Assembly (NCBI GenBank): GCA_965661265.1
Contig: CBFIDE010000012.1
Location: 3,451 to 67,450, forward strand
Source: CBFIDE01 sp965661265
GTDB taxonomy: Bacteria > Bacteroidota > Bacteroidia > Flavobacteriales > Schleiferiaceae
Direction of reading: 5' to 3'
DNA: 64,000 nucleotides
In this document: positions 44,837 to 53,276 of the stretch, in pieces
Position numbering within the stretch: the first letter of the stretch is position 1
Layout of the letters: each line of letters opens with the position of its first letter
Notes under the pieces: model-generated
Databases searched by the model: none
The model's input: the letters and a program-made list of their open reading frames with translations, nothing else
Told to the model about the DNA's origin: nothing
Made by a program: the position numbers and the translations under genes

Positions 44837-45388
44837 CTAGGCCTCTTCTGTAGTTTCTTCAAAAATAATTGGTTCATCTTTTTTTGTAGCCGCCGCAACT
44901 ATTAAAGCCACTATAGCACTGAAGATTAAAGTAAAACCAGTTCCTTTTATTAAGTTCATTAATGAATATTGATCTGTCTTTTCAAGTTCTTCAATAGTCT
45001 GTTCAATCGTTTCCTCAGGTGTTCCTACATTCTCTAAAAAACCAACTGTCGTTTCTATAGTCATTTCAGTAAGTTCAGCAGCAGCCTCCTTGTCAACTAC
45101 TCCAAAAAGAACATATGAAAAAGTAACGTTAATTAATGCTGAAATTAGATAGGCCAAAATATAGGTGCTAAAAGCAGATCGAAAGGAAATATAACCGCCA
45201 TTTGCTCTTTTAAGTGATACAACTCCTATTATCAAAAGGACTATGCTCGTTAAGGAAAGACCTAAGCCGGCACCCCAACTTACTAATAAACCCATATCAA
45301 AGCTATACGCCATTAAGATATAAGTAACACTAATTCCTCCTATAATTAAGCCGTACTTAATTGCAGTTTGTTTTACGCCATTATCCAT
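44837..45388 (-). CDS. DUF4199 membrane protein
   Basis: A small integral membrane protein with four hydrophobic segments (KYGLIIGGISVTYILMAYSF, WGAGLGLSLTSIVLLIIGVV, FSTYILAYLISALINVTFSY, GTGFTLIFSAIVALIVAAAT). The pattern with the RSAFSTY segment before TM3 is the Bacteroidota DUF4199 family, of unknown function. The 45412 ATG lies in a -7 box, so I prefer ATG 45388 (MDNGVKQTAIKYG), about 183 residues. In many Bacteroidota it precedes a GT2 gene as here, so a link with polyprenyl-glycan synthesis is possible. Confidence 0.82.
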   Translation of the reverse strand: MDNGVKQTAIKYGLIIGGISVTYILMAYSFDMGLLVSWGAGLGLSLTSIVLLIIGVVSLKRANGGYISFRSAFSTYILAYLISALINVTFSYVLFGVVDKEAAAELTEMTIETTVGFLENVGTPEETIEQTIEELEKTDQYSLMNLIKGTGFTLIFSAIVALIVAAATKKDEPIIFEETTEEA

Positions 45389-45409
45389 ATTTCCATTTTT
45401 TATGCTTGA

Positions 45410-45417
45410 CAAATATA
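45410..45417 (-). promoter_or_regulatory. Putative DUF4199-GT operon -7 box TATATTTG
   Basis: Exact TAnnTTTG match on the minus strand, 21 bp before the preferred ATG at 45388; it overlaps the longer frame's start. Confidence 0.5.
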
Positions 45418-45473
45418 GCCAAAATACAAGCTTTAAAAAGTCAGAATTTCTTTAAAGTTTCATTTGTTTAAAC

Positions 45474-45481
45474 TACTTTTG
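45474..45481 (+). promoter_or_regulatory. SRP RNA promoter -7 box TACTTTTG
   Basis: Exact TAnnTTTG match 10 bp before the start of the SRP RNA helix, in the right place for a transcription start at about 45488. Confidence 0.65.
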
Positions 45482-45489
45482 CCATCTAA

Positions 45490-45590
45490 AGGCAAGTCCC
45501 ATACAACCAGCTCCTAAAGAACTCCCCCAGGGCGGGAACGCAGCAAGGGTATTTGGTCGTAGCGGTGTGATATGGATCGCTTGCCTTTTT
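45490..45590 (+). ncRNA. ffs: Signal recognition particle RNA (4.5S, small bacterial type)
   Basis: A ~100-nt RNA whose ends pair (GGCAAG at 45491-45496 with CTTGCC at 45580-45585). The centre carries the universal apical domain: CCCCCAGGGCGGGAACGCAG (45524-45543) followed by CAAGGGT, in which GGGCGGGAACGCAGCAAGG is the Ffh-binding part (tetraloop and symmetric/asymmetric loops). It assembles with Ffh to target nascent membrane proteins. A T-run follows at once and acts as terminator. This is the small RNA without the Alu domain. Confidence 0.93.
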
Positions 45591-45647
45591 CTTTTCCCCT
45601 CCCCAAATTCTTTTTTATTCTAGGACTCATCTTGCAAAGCACTTTCT

Positions 45648-45655
45648 TACATTTG
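45648..45655 (+). promoter_or_regulatory. Putative transaldolase-gene -7 box TACATTTG
   Basis: Exact TAnnTTTG match 14 bp before the aldolase gene ATG, giving a leader of only a few bases. Confidence 0.5.
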
Positions 45656-45669
45656 CAAAAAAATAGACT

Positions 45670-46326
45670 ATGAAATTCTTTATTGACACAGCAAACTTAG
45701 AGCAAATCAAAGAAGCTCAAGACCTTGGAGTTCTTGATGGCGTTACCACAAATCCTAGCCTTATGGCTAAAGAGGGTATCTCTGGAGAGGAAAATGTAAA
45801 AAATCACTACCTGAAAATATGTAACCTTGTTGACGGAGATGTTAGTGCGGAAGTAATTTCTACTGACTTTGAAGGAATGATTAAGGAAGGAGAAGCTTTA
45901 GCAGCTCTACACCCTCAAATCATTGTTAAAGTTCCTATGATTAAAGAAGGTGTTAAGGCACTAAAGTACTTTTCTGATAACGGAATTAAAACAAATTGTA
46001 CTCTAGTATTCTCTGCAGGACAAGCATTATTGGCCGCTAAAGCTGGAGCAACTTATGTTTCTCCATTCATTGGAAGACTAGATGATATTTCAACTGATGG
46101 TTTAGACCTAATTGAAAAGATTAGATTGATCTATGACAATTATGGTTATGAAACTGAGATTCTTGCAGCTTCTGTTAGACATACAATGCATGTTATTCAA
46201 TGCGCAGAAATCGGAGCAGATGTAATTACTGGACCTTTAAGCTGTATCACTGGTTTATTAAATCACCCATTAACAGATATAGGTTTAGCTAAATTTCTAG
46301 CGGATCACAAAAAAGCTCAGGCATAA
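45670..46326 (+). CDS. Transaldolase / fructose-6-phosphate aldolase family
   Basis: A 218-residue short-type transaldolase (TalC/FSA). The fold opens FFIDTANLEQIKEAQ, followed by GVTTNPSLMAKEG, the Schiff-base lysine in IIVKVPMIKEG, CTLVFSAGQALLAAKAGA, and YVSPFIGRLDD. Members either move dihydroxyacetone between sugars in the pentose-phosphate pathway or cleave fructose 6-phosphate; the short length does not separate these. It is monocistronic with its own -7 box and terminator. It sits downstream of the SRP RNA, and could supply sedoheptulose 7-phosphate to the nearby heptose pathway, an inference only. Confidence 0.9.
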   Translation: MKFFIDTANLEQIKEAQDLGVLDGVTTNPSLMAKEGISGEENVKNHYLKICNLVDGDVSAEVISTDFEGMIKEGEALAALHPQIIVKVPMIKEGVKALKYFSDNGIKTNCTLVFSAGQALLAAKAGATYVSPFIGRLDDISTDGLDLIEKIRLIYDNYGYETEILAASVRHTMHVIQCAEIGADVITGPLSCITGLLNHPLTDIGLAKFLADHKKAQA

Positions 46327-46345
46327 TTTAGATTGTGTTGCCTAT

Positions 46346-46375
46346 AAAAAAAGCAGCTCTAGGGCTGCTTTTTTT
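46346..46375. terminator. Bidirectional rho-independent terminator
   Basis: A7-GCAGC, 6-nt loop, GCTGC-T7. It follows the transaldolase gene by 19 bp. Confidence 0.9.
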
Positions 46376-46391
46376 ATTCTATATTTAGACA

Positions 46392-46399
46392 TAAATTTG
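46392..46399 (+). promoter_or_regulatory. Putative tsaC -7 box TAAATTTG
   Basis: Exact TAnnTTTG match only 10 bp before the ATG at 46410, so the message would be nearly leaderless. Confidence 0.5.
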
Positions 46400-46409
46400 A
46401 CTATTATCA

Positions 46410-47033
46410 ATGGCTGAAATAATAAAACTATATCCTGAAAACCCCAATGATAAGCACCTTAGGCACATCATGGAGGTTATTGAATCTGGTGGCCTAATTA
46501 TTTATCCAACGGATACTGTCTACTCCTTTGGTTGCGATATTACAAGACCAAAAACTATAGAGCGAATATCACAGCTCAAGGGAATTAAACTTGAGAAATC
46601 CGAATTCTCAATTATTTTTAATGATCTAAGTCATCTTTCTGACTATACCAAACAAGTAGATACTCCAACTTATAAGTTACTAAAAAAATGTCTTCCTGGG
46701 CCTTTCACTTTCATATTAGAAGCTAGTAATCAAGTGCCTAAGCTCTTTAAAGCTAAAAGAAAAACCATTGGAATTAGAATTCCAGATCATAGTATTCCTA
46801 GATTATTAGTGGAGAAACTAGGAAGACCATTAGTAGCAAGCTCTGTGCATGATGAAGATGATATTATTGAATACACCACCAACCCAGAGCTAATTAAGGA
46901 AAAGTTTGATGATAAAGTTGATTTAATTATTGACTGTGGATTTGGTGATAATCATGCTTCTACAGTGGTAGACCTAACGAATGGACAAGTAGAAATATTA
47001 AGAGAAGGCAAGGGTGATATTGAACTTTTATGA
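46410..47033 (+). CDS. Threonylcarbamoyl-AMP synthase (Sua5/YciO/YrdC family)
   Basis: A 207-residue YrdC-domain protein. The ligand site is IYPTDTVYSFGCDI, then KLEKSEFSIIF, CLPGPFTFILEAS (PGP motif) and TIGIRIPDHSIPRLLVE, with ASSVHDEDD. Family members make threonylcarbamoyl-AMP from threonine, bicarbonate and ATP for the t6A37 modification. YciO-type paralogues lack proven activity; the ...KRKTIGIR form and length resemble YciO/TsaC borderline cases, so I withhold the gene symbol. Its stop overlaps the next start as ATGA. Confidence 0.82.
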   Translation: MAEIIKLYPENPNDKHLRHIMEVIESGGLIIYPTDTVYSFGCDITRPKTIERISQLKGIKLEKSEFSIIFNDLSHLSDYTKQVDTPTYKLLKKCLPGPFTFILEASNQVPKLFKAKRKTIGIRIPDHSIPRLLVEKLGRPLVASSVHDEDDIIEYTTNPELIKEKFDDKVDLIIDCGFGDNHASTVVDLTNGQVEILREGKGDIELL

Positions 47034-48409
47034 GCAATAAGTACTTAGTTAGAATTCATACTACCATTTGGTTGATCCTTTTAATAATCAGTTTAAATAC
47101 TGACGGAACTGGTGGTGGTGGTGACTCAATTACACATTTCTTTATTGCTCAATTTTCTTGGACTAATCCTAGTCTCTTTTTTGATTTATGGGGCAAGCCT
47201 ATTTTTACATTACTCGCCAGCCCTTTTGCACAATTTGGTTTTGATGGAATTAGCTTTTTTAATATTAGCTGTGGAGTACTTTCCTCCTACTTTATAAGCA
47301 TTAGTCTAAAGAAGGAGAATGTCAAAGGATATTACCTAATTCCTTTTATTGCTTTTGCAAGCCCTTCTTATTACGCTCACCTATTTACAGGTCTAACTGA
47401 ACCACTCACTGGTTTATTCCTGAGCATAGGCTTCTATCTATTAGTTATTAAGAAAATTCGTATTGCATTTATCATACTCTCATTCCTCGTTTTCATAAGG
47501 TCAGAAGCTATTGTATTTTATCCACTATTTGCCATTTACGCTCTTTACTATAAAAAGTATTTAGAGATCTTTTTTCTACTGACAGGAACTGTTCTGTATA
47601 GCCTCATTGGGAGTTTTTACACTGACAATCTTTTTTGGGTAGTAGATATTCCATATACTTCCTCTGCCTCTGTTTACGGACATGGTCAATGGGATCATTA
47701 TGTTACTAAGTTGGCTGAACTTTTGAATTGGCCAATGTTTGGTCTTATGATTATAGGAATTCTTAGAGCTTGGCTTTTACAAGTAAAAGAAAAAACAATA
47801 TATCCCGGAGTTCTTTTAGCTAGCCTTTTAATCTTAGCGCTTTTTATTGCCCACTCTGCTGTCTGGTATTTAGGTATTTTCGCTTCCGCTGGACTAGAAC
47901 GAGTGCTACTTATTGTTTTTCCATTTATATGGATCTTTATTTTAGTAGGGATTAATCTTGTTTTGTGGCCCATATTATCCATGAAAATTCTACGAAGATC
48001 ATCCTATATCATTCTTGCCTTCCTTCTATTTAGTAATATCTACTTTTCTCCCTTAAGGCATTATTATTGGTATCAATTAGTACAAGGGACTGAAGTAGAA
48101 AATGCGAGTAGAAATGGAATTATCTTAGACCTAGCCCAATATAATATAGACTTCTTAGTTGTTGATGACCCCTTTATTGGTTTTGAGATGAATCTTAACT
48201 TCAAGGATCCGGAAGCTCGAATGACATGGAACGGCTATAGATATCTATTTGATCAAATAGCGCCTGAAGAATATCTACTTTGGGATTCTTATTACGCTGT
48301 TAGTCAGTACCAAATCGAATTGGATGACTTGAAAGAAGATTCTAGACTTCAGCTAATAAAAGGATGGGATTATAAGGAGCGATCGTATTATTTATTCCAA
48401 AAGCTTTGA
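47030..48409 (+). CDS. Polytopic membrane protein, GT-C glycosyltransferase-like
   Basis: A 459-residue protein with about ten membrane segments. The first outer loop, GGGGDSITHFFIAQFSW, has the acidic residue placed as in GT-C enzymes, followed by GKPIFTLLASPFAQFG and the FTGLTEPLTGLFLSIGFY segment found in 4-amino-arabinose/mannosyltransferase-like proteins. The last ~100 residues are soluble. GT-C enzymes transfer sugars from polyprenyl-phosphate donors on the outer face, which would suit the DPM1-like donor enzyme nearby. No close family is recognised. Translation is coupled to the YrdC gene by ATGA, and its 3' end overlaps nnr by 18 bp. Confidence 0.6.
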   Translation: MSNKYLVRIHTTIWLILLIISLNTDGTGGGGDSITHFFIAQFSWTNPSLFFDLWGKPIFTLLASPFAQFGFDGISFFNISCGVLSSYFISISLKKENVKGYYLIPFIAFASPSYYAHLFTGLTEPLTGLFLSIGFYLLVIKKIRIAFIILSFLVFIRSEAIVFYPLFAIYALYYKKYLEIFFLLTGTVLYSLIGSFYTDNLFWVVDIPYTSSASVYGHGQWDHYVTKLAELLNWPMFGLMIIGILRAWLLQVKEKTIYPGVLLASLLILALFIAHSAVWYLGIFASAGLERVLLIVFPFIWIFILVGINLVLWPILSMKILRRSSYIILAFLLFSNIYFSPLRHYYWYQLVQGTEVENASRNGIILDLAQYNIDFLVVDDPFIGFEMNLNFKDPEARMTWNGYRYLFDQIAPEEYLLWDSYYAVSQYQIELDDLKEDSRLQLIKGWDYKERSYYLFQKL

Positions 48410-49900
48410 CCTAAGCGCTTTAAAGGCTATTCCTAAATGGTTGGAAATATCACTGGCAAGTATACTTTCTTCCGAAAAAGTGTTCAGTAATTTTTGTGCT
48501 GTATAGCCCTGAATAAAGCAAGCTAAACATACAGCTTCAATTTTTGAGTACGAATTAGATAAAAGAGCAAGGAGTATTCCTGTCAACGCATCGCCACTCC
48601 CGGCTTTTGCCAATGATGCCCCTCCAAAGTTTAAATAGAATCGTCTTCCTTTTGAATCAAACAGGCAACTAATGCTAGACTTAAAAAGAACATATATTCC
48701 ATGTTTAATGGCAAACTCAGAGACCTTTTCCTCATAATCTAATGGAAGTTTATCCCAATTCATAAGCCTACAAAGCTCTCCTATATGGGGAGTTAATATA
48801 GTCTCTTGGTTCAAAAAATTGAGAATAGTCTGATTATCTGCTAGCATGTTTAGAGCATCAGCATCCAGAATTAGGGGTACCTTAGTTTGGCTTACAATGT
48901 TTTTAAGCACTTCAACTGTCTCTTTTCGCTCTCCCACTCCAGGCCCAAAAGCAATGGCTTTAAATCGGCCTTGAGCCTTATATTCTGAAATATAATCCTC
49001 GTTAGAATCTGCAATCAACATTGCCTCAGCTAAAGTGTTATTCAAAACAGCTTTCAAGCTATTTGGAAGCTGCACAGTTAAAAGACCAATTCCAGATCTC
49101 ATACAAGATTGAGCGGCCATTATTGCAGCACCCGCGCTTGAGCTACTGCCAGCAATTAGTAATCCGTGCCCATAAGTCCATTTGGCCGAATGTCTTTGTC
49201 TCTTTTTATAAATAGAAAAAAGATCTTCAGCTTCAACATAAATAGATTTGCTTTCTTGCGAATCCCAATACTGACTTGGGATACCGATATCTATTACTTC
49301 AAAATCTTCAATATAAAGTAAGAATGGAAGTCTAAGGAAATTTTGCTTTGGTGCTTGAAAAGTATAGCAGTAATCCACTCTAAGGGCTGAGCTATTCTGT
49401 TCCTGGCTATCTGCAAACATTCCTGTGGGAATATCTACTGCTATTTTATAATTACTCTGATTATTTAAATGATTTATTAAATCTAATAATAAGCCTTCTA
49501 AGCCTTTATTTAAGCCAGTTCCTAAAACAGCATCAATAATCACTTCATTCTCATCTAAAACTGGAAAAGACTCTTGACTGTCAATTTCAAAACATTTTAA
49601 TTTAGGAAGTCTATTAAAATGATATTCAAAATCCGGTGAATCGGTAGCACCGTATTTTAAGAGATAGAGCCTTACGTCAAAATTAGCTTCTTGAAATAGT
49701 CTTGCTAAAACCAATCCATCTCCCCCATTATTTCCTTGACCACAGAAAATAGCTATAGGCTGAGTAGGATTTAATTTATTAATAAGAGAATCAAATATTA
49801 GACTAGCTGCTCTCTCCATTAATTGAAAAGATTCAATATGTTGAGCTTCTAAAGTTGCTTTATCAGCTTGAACTAATTGCTTGGCGTTTAATACTTTCAT
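48392..49900 (-). CDS. nnr: Bifunctional NAD(P)H-hydrate epimerase / dehydratase
   Basis: A 502-residue repair enzyme. The N-terminal half (YjeF_N, ~1-215) epimerises NADHX: IFCGQGNNGGDGLVLARLF and DAVLGTGLNKGL, with the catalytic Asp in VDIPTGMFAD. The C-terminal half (~225-495) is the ADP- or ATP-dependent dehydratase: YGHGLLIAGSSSSAGA, FGPGVGERKE, ILTPHIGELCRLM, and LAKAGSGDALTGI. Both halves appear complete. It starts inside the coaE 3' end with a 38-bp overlap, so the two are co-transcribed. Confidence 0.93.
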   Translation of the reverse strand: MKVLNAKQLVQADKATLEAQHIESFQLMERAASLIFDSLINKLNPTQPIAIFCGQGNNGGDGLVLARLFQEANFDVRLYLLKYGATDSPDFEYHFNRLPKLKCFEIDSQESFPVLDENEVIIDAVLGTGLNKGLEGLLLDLINHLNNQSNYKIAVDIPTGMFADSQEQNSSALRVDYCYTFQAPKQNFLRLPFLLYIEDFEVIDIGIPSQYWDSQESKSIYVEAEDLFSIYKKRQRHSAKWTYGHGLLIAGSSSSAGAAIMAAQSCMRSGIGLLTVQLPNSLKAVLNNTLAEAMLIADSNEDYISEYKAQGRFKAIAFGPGVGERKETVEVLKNIVSQTKVPLILDADALNMLADNQTILNFLNQETILTPHIGELCRLMNWDKLPLDYEEKVSEFAIKHGIYVLFKSSISCLFDSKGRRFYLNFGGASLAKAGSGDALTGILLALLSNSYSKIEAVCLACFIQGYTAQKLLNTFSEESILASDISNHLGIAFKALRSKLLE

Positions 49901-50459
49901 GAGTTTTAAGTACTTGAGGAATTAACATATCCTCTAAATTATTAGAAATCAAATAATCTGATTTTTCAATCCTCTGTTCATCTGACCATTGATTTTTAAT
50001 CCTAGCCAGAACTTCTTCTCTGGATTGGGCTGAACGCTTCATTACCCTTTGAATTCTCAATTCCTGATTGGCAATTACACAAATGACTTTATCACAATCC
50101 TGATAAGAGCCACTTTCAAAAAGAATTGCCGCTTCTCTAATAATATAATTAGCCTTATTATTCTCCTTCCAGTTTACAAAATCATCTTTAACAGCCGGGT
50201 GAACAAGTGAATTTATAAAGCTTATTTCCCTCATATCATTAAATATAATAGTACTTAGCTTCTCGCGATTTAATTGCTGATCTGAATTATAGATATCGTT
50301 TCCAAAACGATTCTTTAATGCTGCAATCAGGTCTAGCTCATTATTCATTAAGAATTTTGCTCTATCATCAGCATAATAAATAGGAACCTTCAATTGCTCA
50401 AATATATGAGCAACTGTTGTTTTGCCACTACCTATTCCTCCTGTAAGCCCAATTATCAT
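49863..50459 (-). CDS. coaE: Dephospho-CoA kinase
   Basis: A 198-residue P-loop kinase, last step of coenzyme A synthesis. Walker A is GLTGGIGSGKTTV (8-15 region), DDRAKFLM provides the catalytic Asp, and the CoA-binding segment is HPAVKDDF, with REAAILFESG and IRVAxQE-like RIQRVMKRSAQSREEV for the lid. Normal length. The ATGA overlap with ybbR and the overlap with nnr put it in the middle of this operon. Confidence 0.93.
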   Translation of the reverse strand: MIIGLTGGIGSGKTTVAHIFEQLKVPIYYADDRAKFLMNNELDLIAALKNRFGNDIYNSDQQLNREKLSTIIFNDMREISFINSLVHPAVKDDFVNWKENNKANYIIREAAILFESGSYQDCDKVICVIANQELRIQRVMKRSAQSREEVLARIKNQWSDEQRIEKSDYLISNNLEDMLIPQVLKTHESIKRQAISSS

Positions 50460-51442
50460 TTCTGTATCAATATATATTCCAAACGCTTAGGTTCATAGTC
50501 TACATAATCAATAAAGCTAGGATAATTTCCAATCTGTACACTTAAAGGGTTAGACTCCGAATTTGTTGTTATATCGTCAAAATCAACAAAGAGGTTAAAA
50601 TCCTGAGGAACTACATTCTTAAATTTATCTACACCAACATTAAAGATAAGTTTTACCTCTCTTGGATAAGTTATCATACTCATGCTATCAGGCAAGTTGA
50701 GTATTTGCGGTTTAAAAGAAAAGCTTCCTTGCGTCAATTCTATTAGATTAAGATCAAGCTGCAACTCTTCAACTTTATGATGCAAGGAAGAAATGTCAGG
50801 GAATATTATCTCCAATTTTTCACTCATTTCTAGTTTCTCTCCTGTGATAACAAATTCATCAGTCCAAACACTATCTATTTCAGAAAATTGACTCTTTGGT
50901 AATTGAACAACTACACTATCAGGTTCTATTTTTATGGACCCAATACTCAAGCTATTCTTAAATTCTTTCTTTAGCTGCAGTTTAACCGGAACTTTTTTAG
51001 AATATAACTGACTAAAATCAAAGTATATAGTATCTGGCTTAGCCGATAGTATTTCTACTTCTTTTATGATTTGATTCTCAAGAAGTGACTTATTAGAAAC
51101 TGTATGCCAATAGAATAGATCATTCACTGGGCTTGTATAATTCAAATCGATATCTAATGTTGGAGCTCCAAATAAATTATAACGCAGGATATCAAATCCT
51201 TGGGCTTTAATTTCTAATAATATAGATGAAGGTGGAGTATTAACGATCTCCTTACTAGACATTTGGTTGATATAATTAACCTTAAACTCCACGGTATCTC
51301 TATAACCATCTTTGCTGAGTTTAATTATAAACCAAAGAATTAATGACAATAAAAGAAAGAAGACCCTGGCCTTAAGCTTGTCATCTTGCAGGGACTCTAC
51401 CCACTTGATGAACCATTTCTTTTGGTTTTCTACTTCTTTCAT
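50456..51442 (-). CDS. YbbR-like (CdaR-related) envelope protein
   Basis: A 328-residue protein with one N-terminal membrane segment (VFFLLLSLILWFIIKLS, ~27-43) and then about 280 residues of beta-rich YbbR-like repeats exposed outside the membrane (KEIVNTPPSSILLEIKAQ, KKVPVKLQLKKEFKNS, PQILNLPDSMSMITYPREVKL). In Firmicutes such proteins (CdaR) regulate the diadenylate cyclase CdaA; the partner is not in this window. It starts after a strong terminator and is followed by coaE with a 4-bp overlap. Confidence 0.82.
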   Translation of the reverse strand: MKEVENQKKWFIKWVESLQDDKLKARVFFLLLSLILWFIIKLSKDGYRDTVEFKVNYINQMSSKEIVNTPPSSILLEIKAQGFDILRYNLFGAPTLDIDLNYTSPVNDLFYWHTVSNKSLLENQIIKEVEILSAKPDTIYFDFSQLYSKKVPVKLQLKKEFKNSLSIGSIKIEPDSVVVQLPKSQFSEIDSVWTDEFVITGEKLEMSEKLEIIFPDISSLHHKVEELQLDLNLIELTQGSFSFKPQILNLPDSMSMITYPREVKLIFNVGVDKFKNVVPQDFNLFVDFDDITTNSESNPLSVQIGNYPSFIDYVDYEPKRLEYILIQK

Positions 51443-51455
51443 TGGTTAAAAATAA

Positions 51456-51479
51456 AAAACGGGCCTTAAGGCCCGTTTT
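51456..51479 (-). terminator. Terminator between yajC and ybbR
   Basis: AAAACGGGCC-TTAA-GGCCCGTTTT, a perfect 10-bp stem with a 4-nt loop and flanking A/T. It lies 6 bp beyond the yajC stop and 13 bp before the ybbR start, so it would end the transcript from nusB to yajC before ybbR. Confidence 0.85.
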
Positions 51480-51484
51480 AATAT

Positions 51485-51820
51485 TTACTTTTTCTTTTCC
51501 TTAGAATCAACTTTTTCAGTTTTGGGTAAGTATTGAGCACTGAGCTCTTTACTTATTACTGACTTTTCTACTTTCAATCTAGAGTTTTCTGTTTCTAGAA
51601 TAATTGTAGCATCATCTACATCAAGAATTTTACCATGAATACCGCTTGTTGTTACAATGCGCATTCCTTTAGTTACGCCGTCTTTTCTAAATTTAGCTTC
51701 TTCCTTTTGCTTCTTCATTTGAGGTCTGAAGAAAAAGAAATACATAACTACTAAGACTAGTAAAAGCGGCAATAAGCCTCCTAGTGGTGAACCACCGGCT
51801 TGTAATAGAATGTTTAACAT
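51485..51820 (-). CDS. yajC: Preprotein translocase subunit YajC
   Basis: A 111-residue single-pass membrane protein of the SecDF-YajC accessory complex. The N-terminal hydrophobic segment (LLPLLLVLVVMYFFFFRPQMKKQKE) ends with the family hallmark FFFRPQMKKQK, followed by the soluble domain KGMRIVTTSGIHGKILDVDDATIIL. Normal length plus a charged tail (ending KVDSKEKKK). It starts 6 bp after the DUF1573 gene, so it shares that transcript. Confidence 0.93.
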   Translation of the reverse strand: MLNILLQAGGSPLGGLLPLLLVLVVMYFFFFRPQMKKQKEEAKFRKDGVTKGMRIVTTSGIHGKILDVDDATIILETENSRLKVEKSVISKELSAQYLPKTEKVDSKEKKK

Positions 51821-51826
51821 AATAAA

Positions 51827-52291
51827 TTATTCGGCAACTGCTGCTGCAGCTTTTGGTTCTACTTGTGCGCTAATTTTTAACACCTTAGTATTTGGAACTG
51901 TATTAGAATTTAAAGTAACCTGCTTTGTTTGGTTTCCTTGTCTTCCGTTAGAGTTAAACTCAACGTGGATTGTTCCTTGCTCACCTGGAGCGATTGGCTC
52001 ACGTGGCCATTGTGGAACAGTACATCCACAAGATCCTTGTGCGTTAGTAATGATTAAAGGAGCATCACCTGTATTAGTAAATACAAAGTCGTGTTTTGCA
52101 ATCGTTCCTTCTTCAATCGTTCCAAATGCATGCTCTGTAGCATCAAATGAAAATGCTGGTGTTCCTGAAGCATCAACATCAGATGCTGAAACTTTGCTAT
52201 CAGCTGAACCATCAATTTTACTTGCCGCATTATCGCAAGAAGTAAATACTAAACCGCTTATTAAGCTTAAAGATAAAATAACTCTTTTCAT
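51827..52291 (-). CDS. DUF1573 lipoprotein
   Basis: A 154-residue lipoprotein: MKRVILSLSLISGLVFTSC has lipobox FTSC, Cys19. The domain ~45-150 is an immunoglobulin-like (ASH-type) fold with HAFGTIEEGTIAKHDFVFTNTG, ITNAQGSCGCTVPQWPREP and HVEFNSNGRQGNQTKQVTL, which is the DUF1573 signature, including the CGC motif. These proteins are abundant in Bacteroidota and of unknown role. It lies between nusB and yajC, a conserved Bacteroidota order. Confidence 0.88.
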   Translation of the reverse strand: MKRVILSLSLISGLVFTSCDNAASKIDGSADSKVSASDVDASGTPAFSFDATEHAFGTIEEGTIAKHDFVFTNTGDAPLIITNAQGSCGCTVPQWPREPIAPGEQGTIHVEFNSNGRQGNQTKQVTLNSNTVPNTKVLKISAQVEPKAAAAVAE

Positions 52292-52334
52292 GTTTTATGT
52301 TTTTTAATACTTCAAATGTGTAACAAATATCGTG

Positions 52335-53276
52335 CTAAAGCAAACCTCTGCCAATTTTCTTTATCCTCTTTGATTTTTCGAAGTCAATTCTGATTTTATC
52401 GACTATCCCATTTATGAAGGTACTACTCTTAGGAGTGCTATATTCTTTTGATAACTCAATGTATTCATTCATAGTCACTTTGACTGGAATTTCCTTAAAC
52501 TCAATCATTTCAGTAATCGCCATTCTCATCAATAGGATATCCAAAAGAGCAATTCTTTCTATTTCCCAATTCTTAGCTTTCTCCTTAATGATTTCATCAA
52601 ACTCAGTATCATATGCCCTTGCCTTCTTATAAAGAGTCTTGGCAAATTCCATATCGTCAGATTCTTTCAGCAATTTTGGCAGTCTGACAAACTCATCAGC
52701 ATCAACTTTAAATGACTTAATAGTTTTGGCAACTATCATTTGAGCCGCATCTAAGTCATCAGCCCAATGCATATCGCGTTCTTCGTAGAAGTGATGAATA
52801 TCCTCATTTACAGATATATACTTTCCATAAATAAGTTTTACAAATCTTCTGTCATCAAGAACTGAATTCTCAGGGCTTGACATATACTCATCAAACTCTT
52901 CTGATGCTTCTATTTGCTTCCAAATAGTATTGATAAGCTCTCTGTCATCACCCCATTTAATATGATATTCTTCTATCAATTTATTGAAGTGAAGATTATT
53001 CTCTAACCATAGAATAAAAGCATTATTCACAAACCTCAGGTTAGGATTCTTATCTAAATCTCCTGCTAAGTGCTTCTGCTTATTCCTTTCCATTTTCTCT
53101 TCAGCCAACCTCCTAAGCTGAAAAATAATACTCATTTCATACAAATAGAGCTCATAAATAGACTCTATACTAGAAACCATCTTTCTTTCGCCACTAGACA
53201 AATCAGTTGTTTCTGACTGCTGAGCCTGGTAAAGGGCTTGCAAAACCTTAATTCTAATATGCCTTCTACTTAGCAT
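52335..53276 (-). CDS. nusB: Transcription antitermination factor NusB (long Bacteroidota form)
   Basis: A 313-residue protein. MLSRRHIRIKVLQALYQAQ at the N-terminus and the C-terminal core (IERIALLDILLMRMAITEMIEFKEIPVKVTMNEYIELSKEYSTPKSSTFINGIVDKI, read in parts) match NusB, which joins NusE to bind boxA in rRNA leaders. About 170 residues between these blocks are an insert or extra helical domain absent from E. coli NusB (139 residues); this length is usual in Bacteroidota. Its ATG is directly adjacent to the amino-acid dehydrogenase stop. Confidence 0.9.
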   Translation of the reverse strand: MLSRRHIRIKVLQALYQAQQSETTDLSSGERKMVSSIESIYELYLYEMSIIFQLRRLAEEKMERNKQKHLAGDLDKNPNLRFVNNAFILWLENNLHFNKLIEEYHIKWGDDRELINTIWKQIEASEEFDEYMSSPENSVLDDRRFVKLIYGKYISVNEDIHHFYEERDMHWADDLDAAQMIVAKTIKSFKVDADEFVRLPKLLKESDDMEFAKTLYKKARAYDTEFDEIIKEKAKNWEIERIALLDILLMRMAITEMIEFKEIPVKVTMNEYIELSKEYSTPKSSTFINGIVDKIRIDFEKSKRIKKIGRGLL

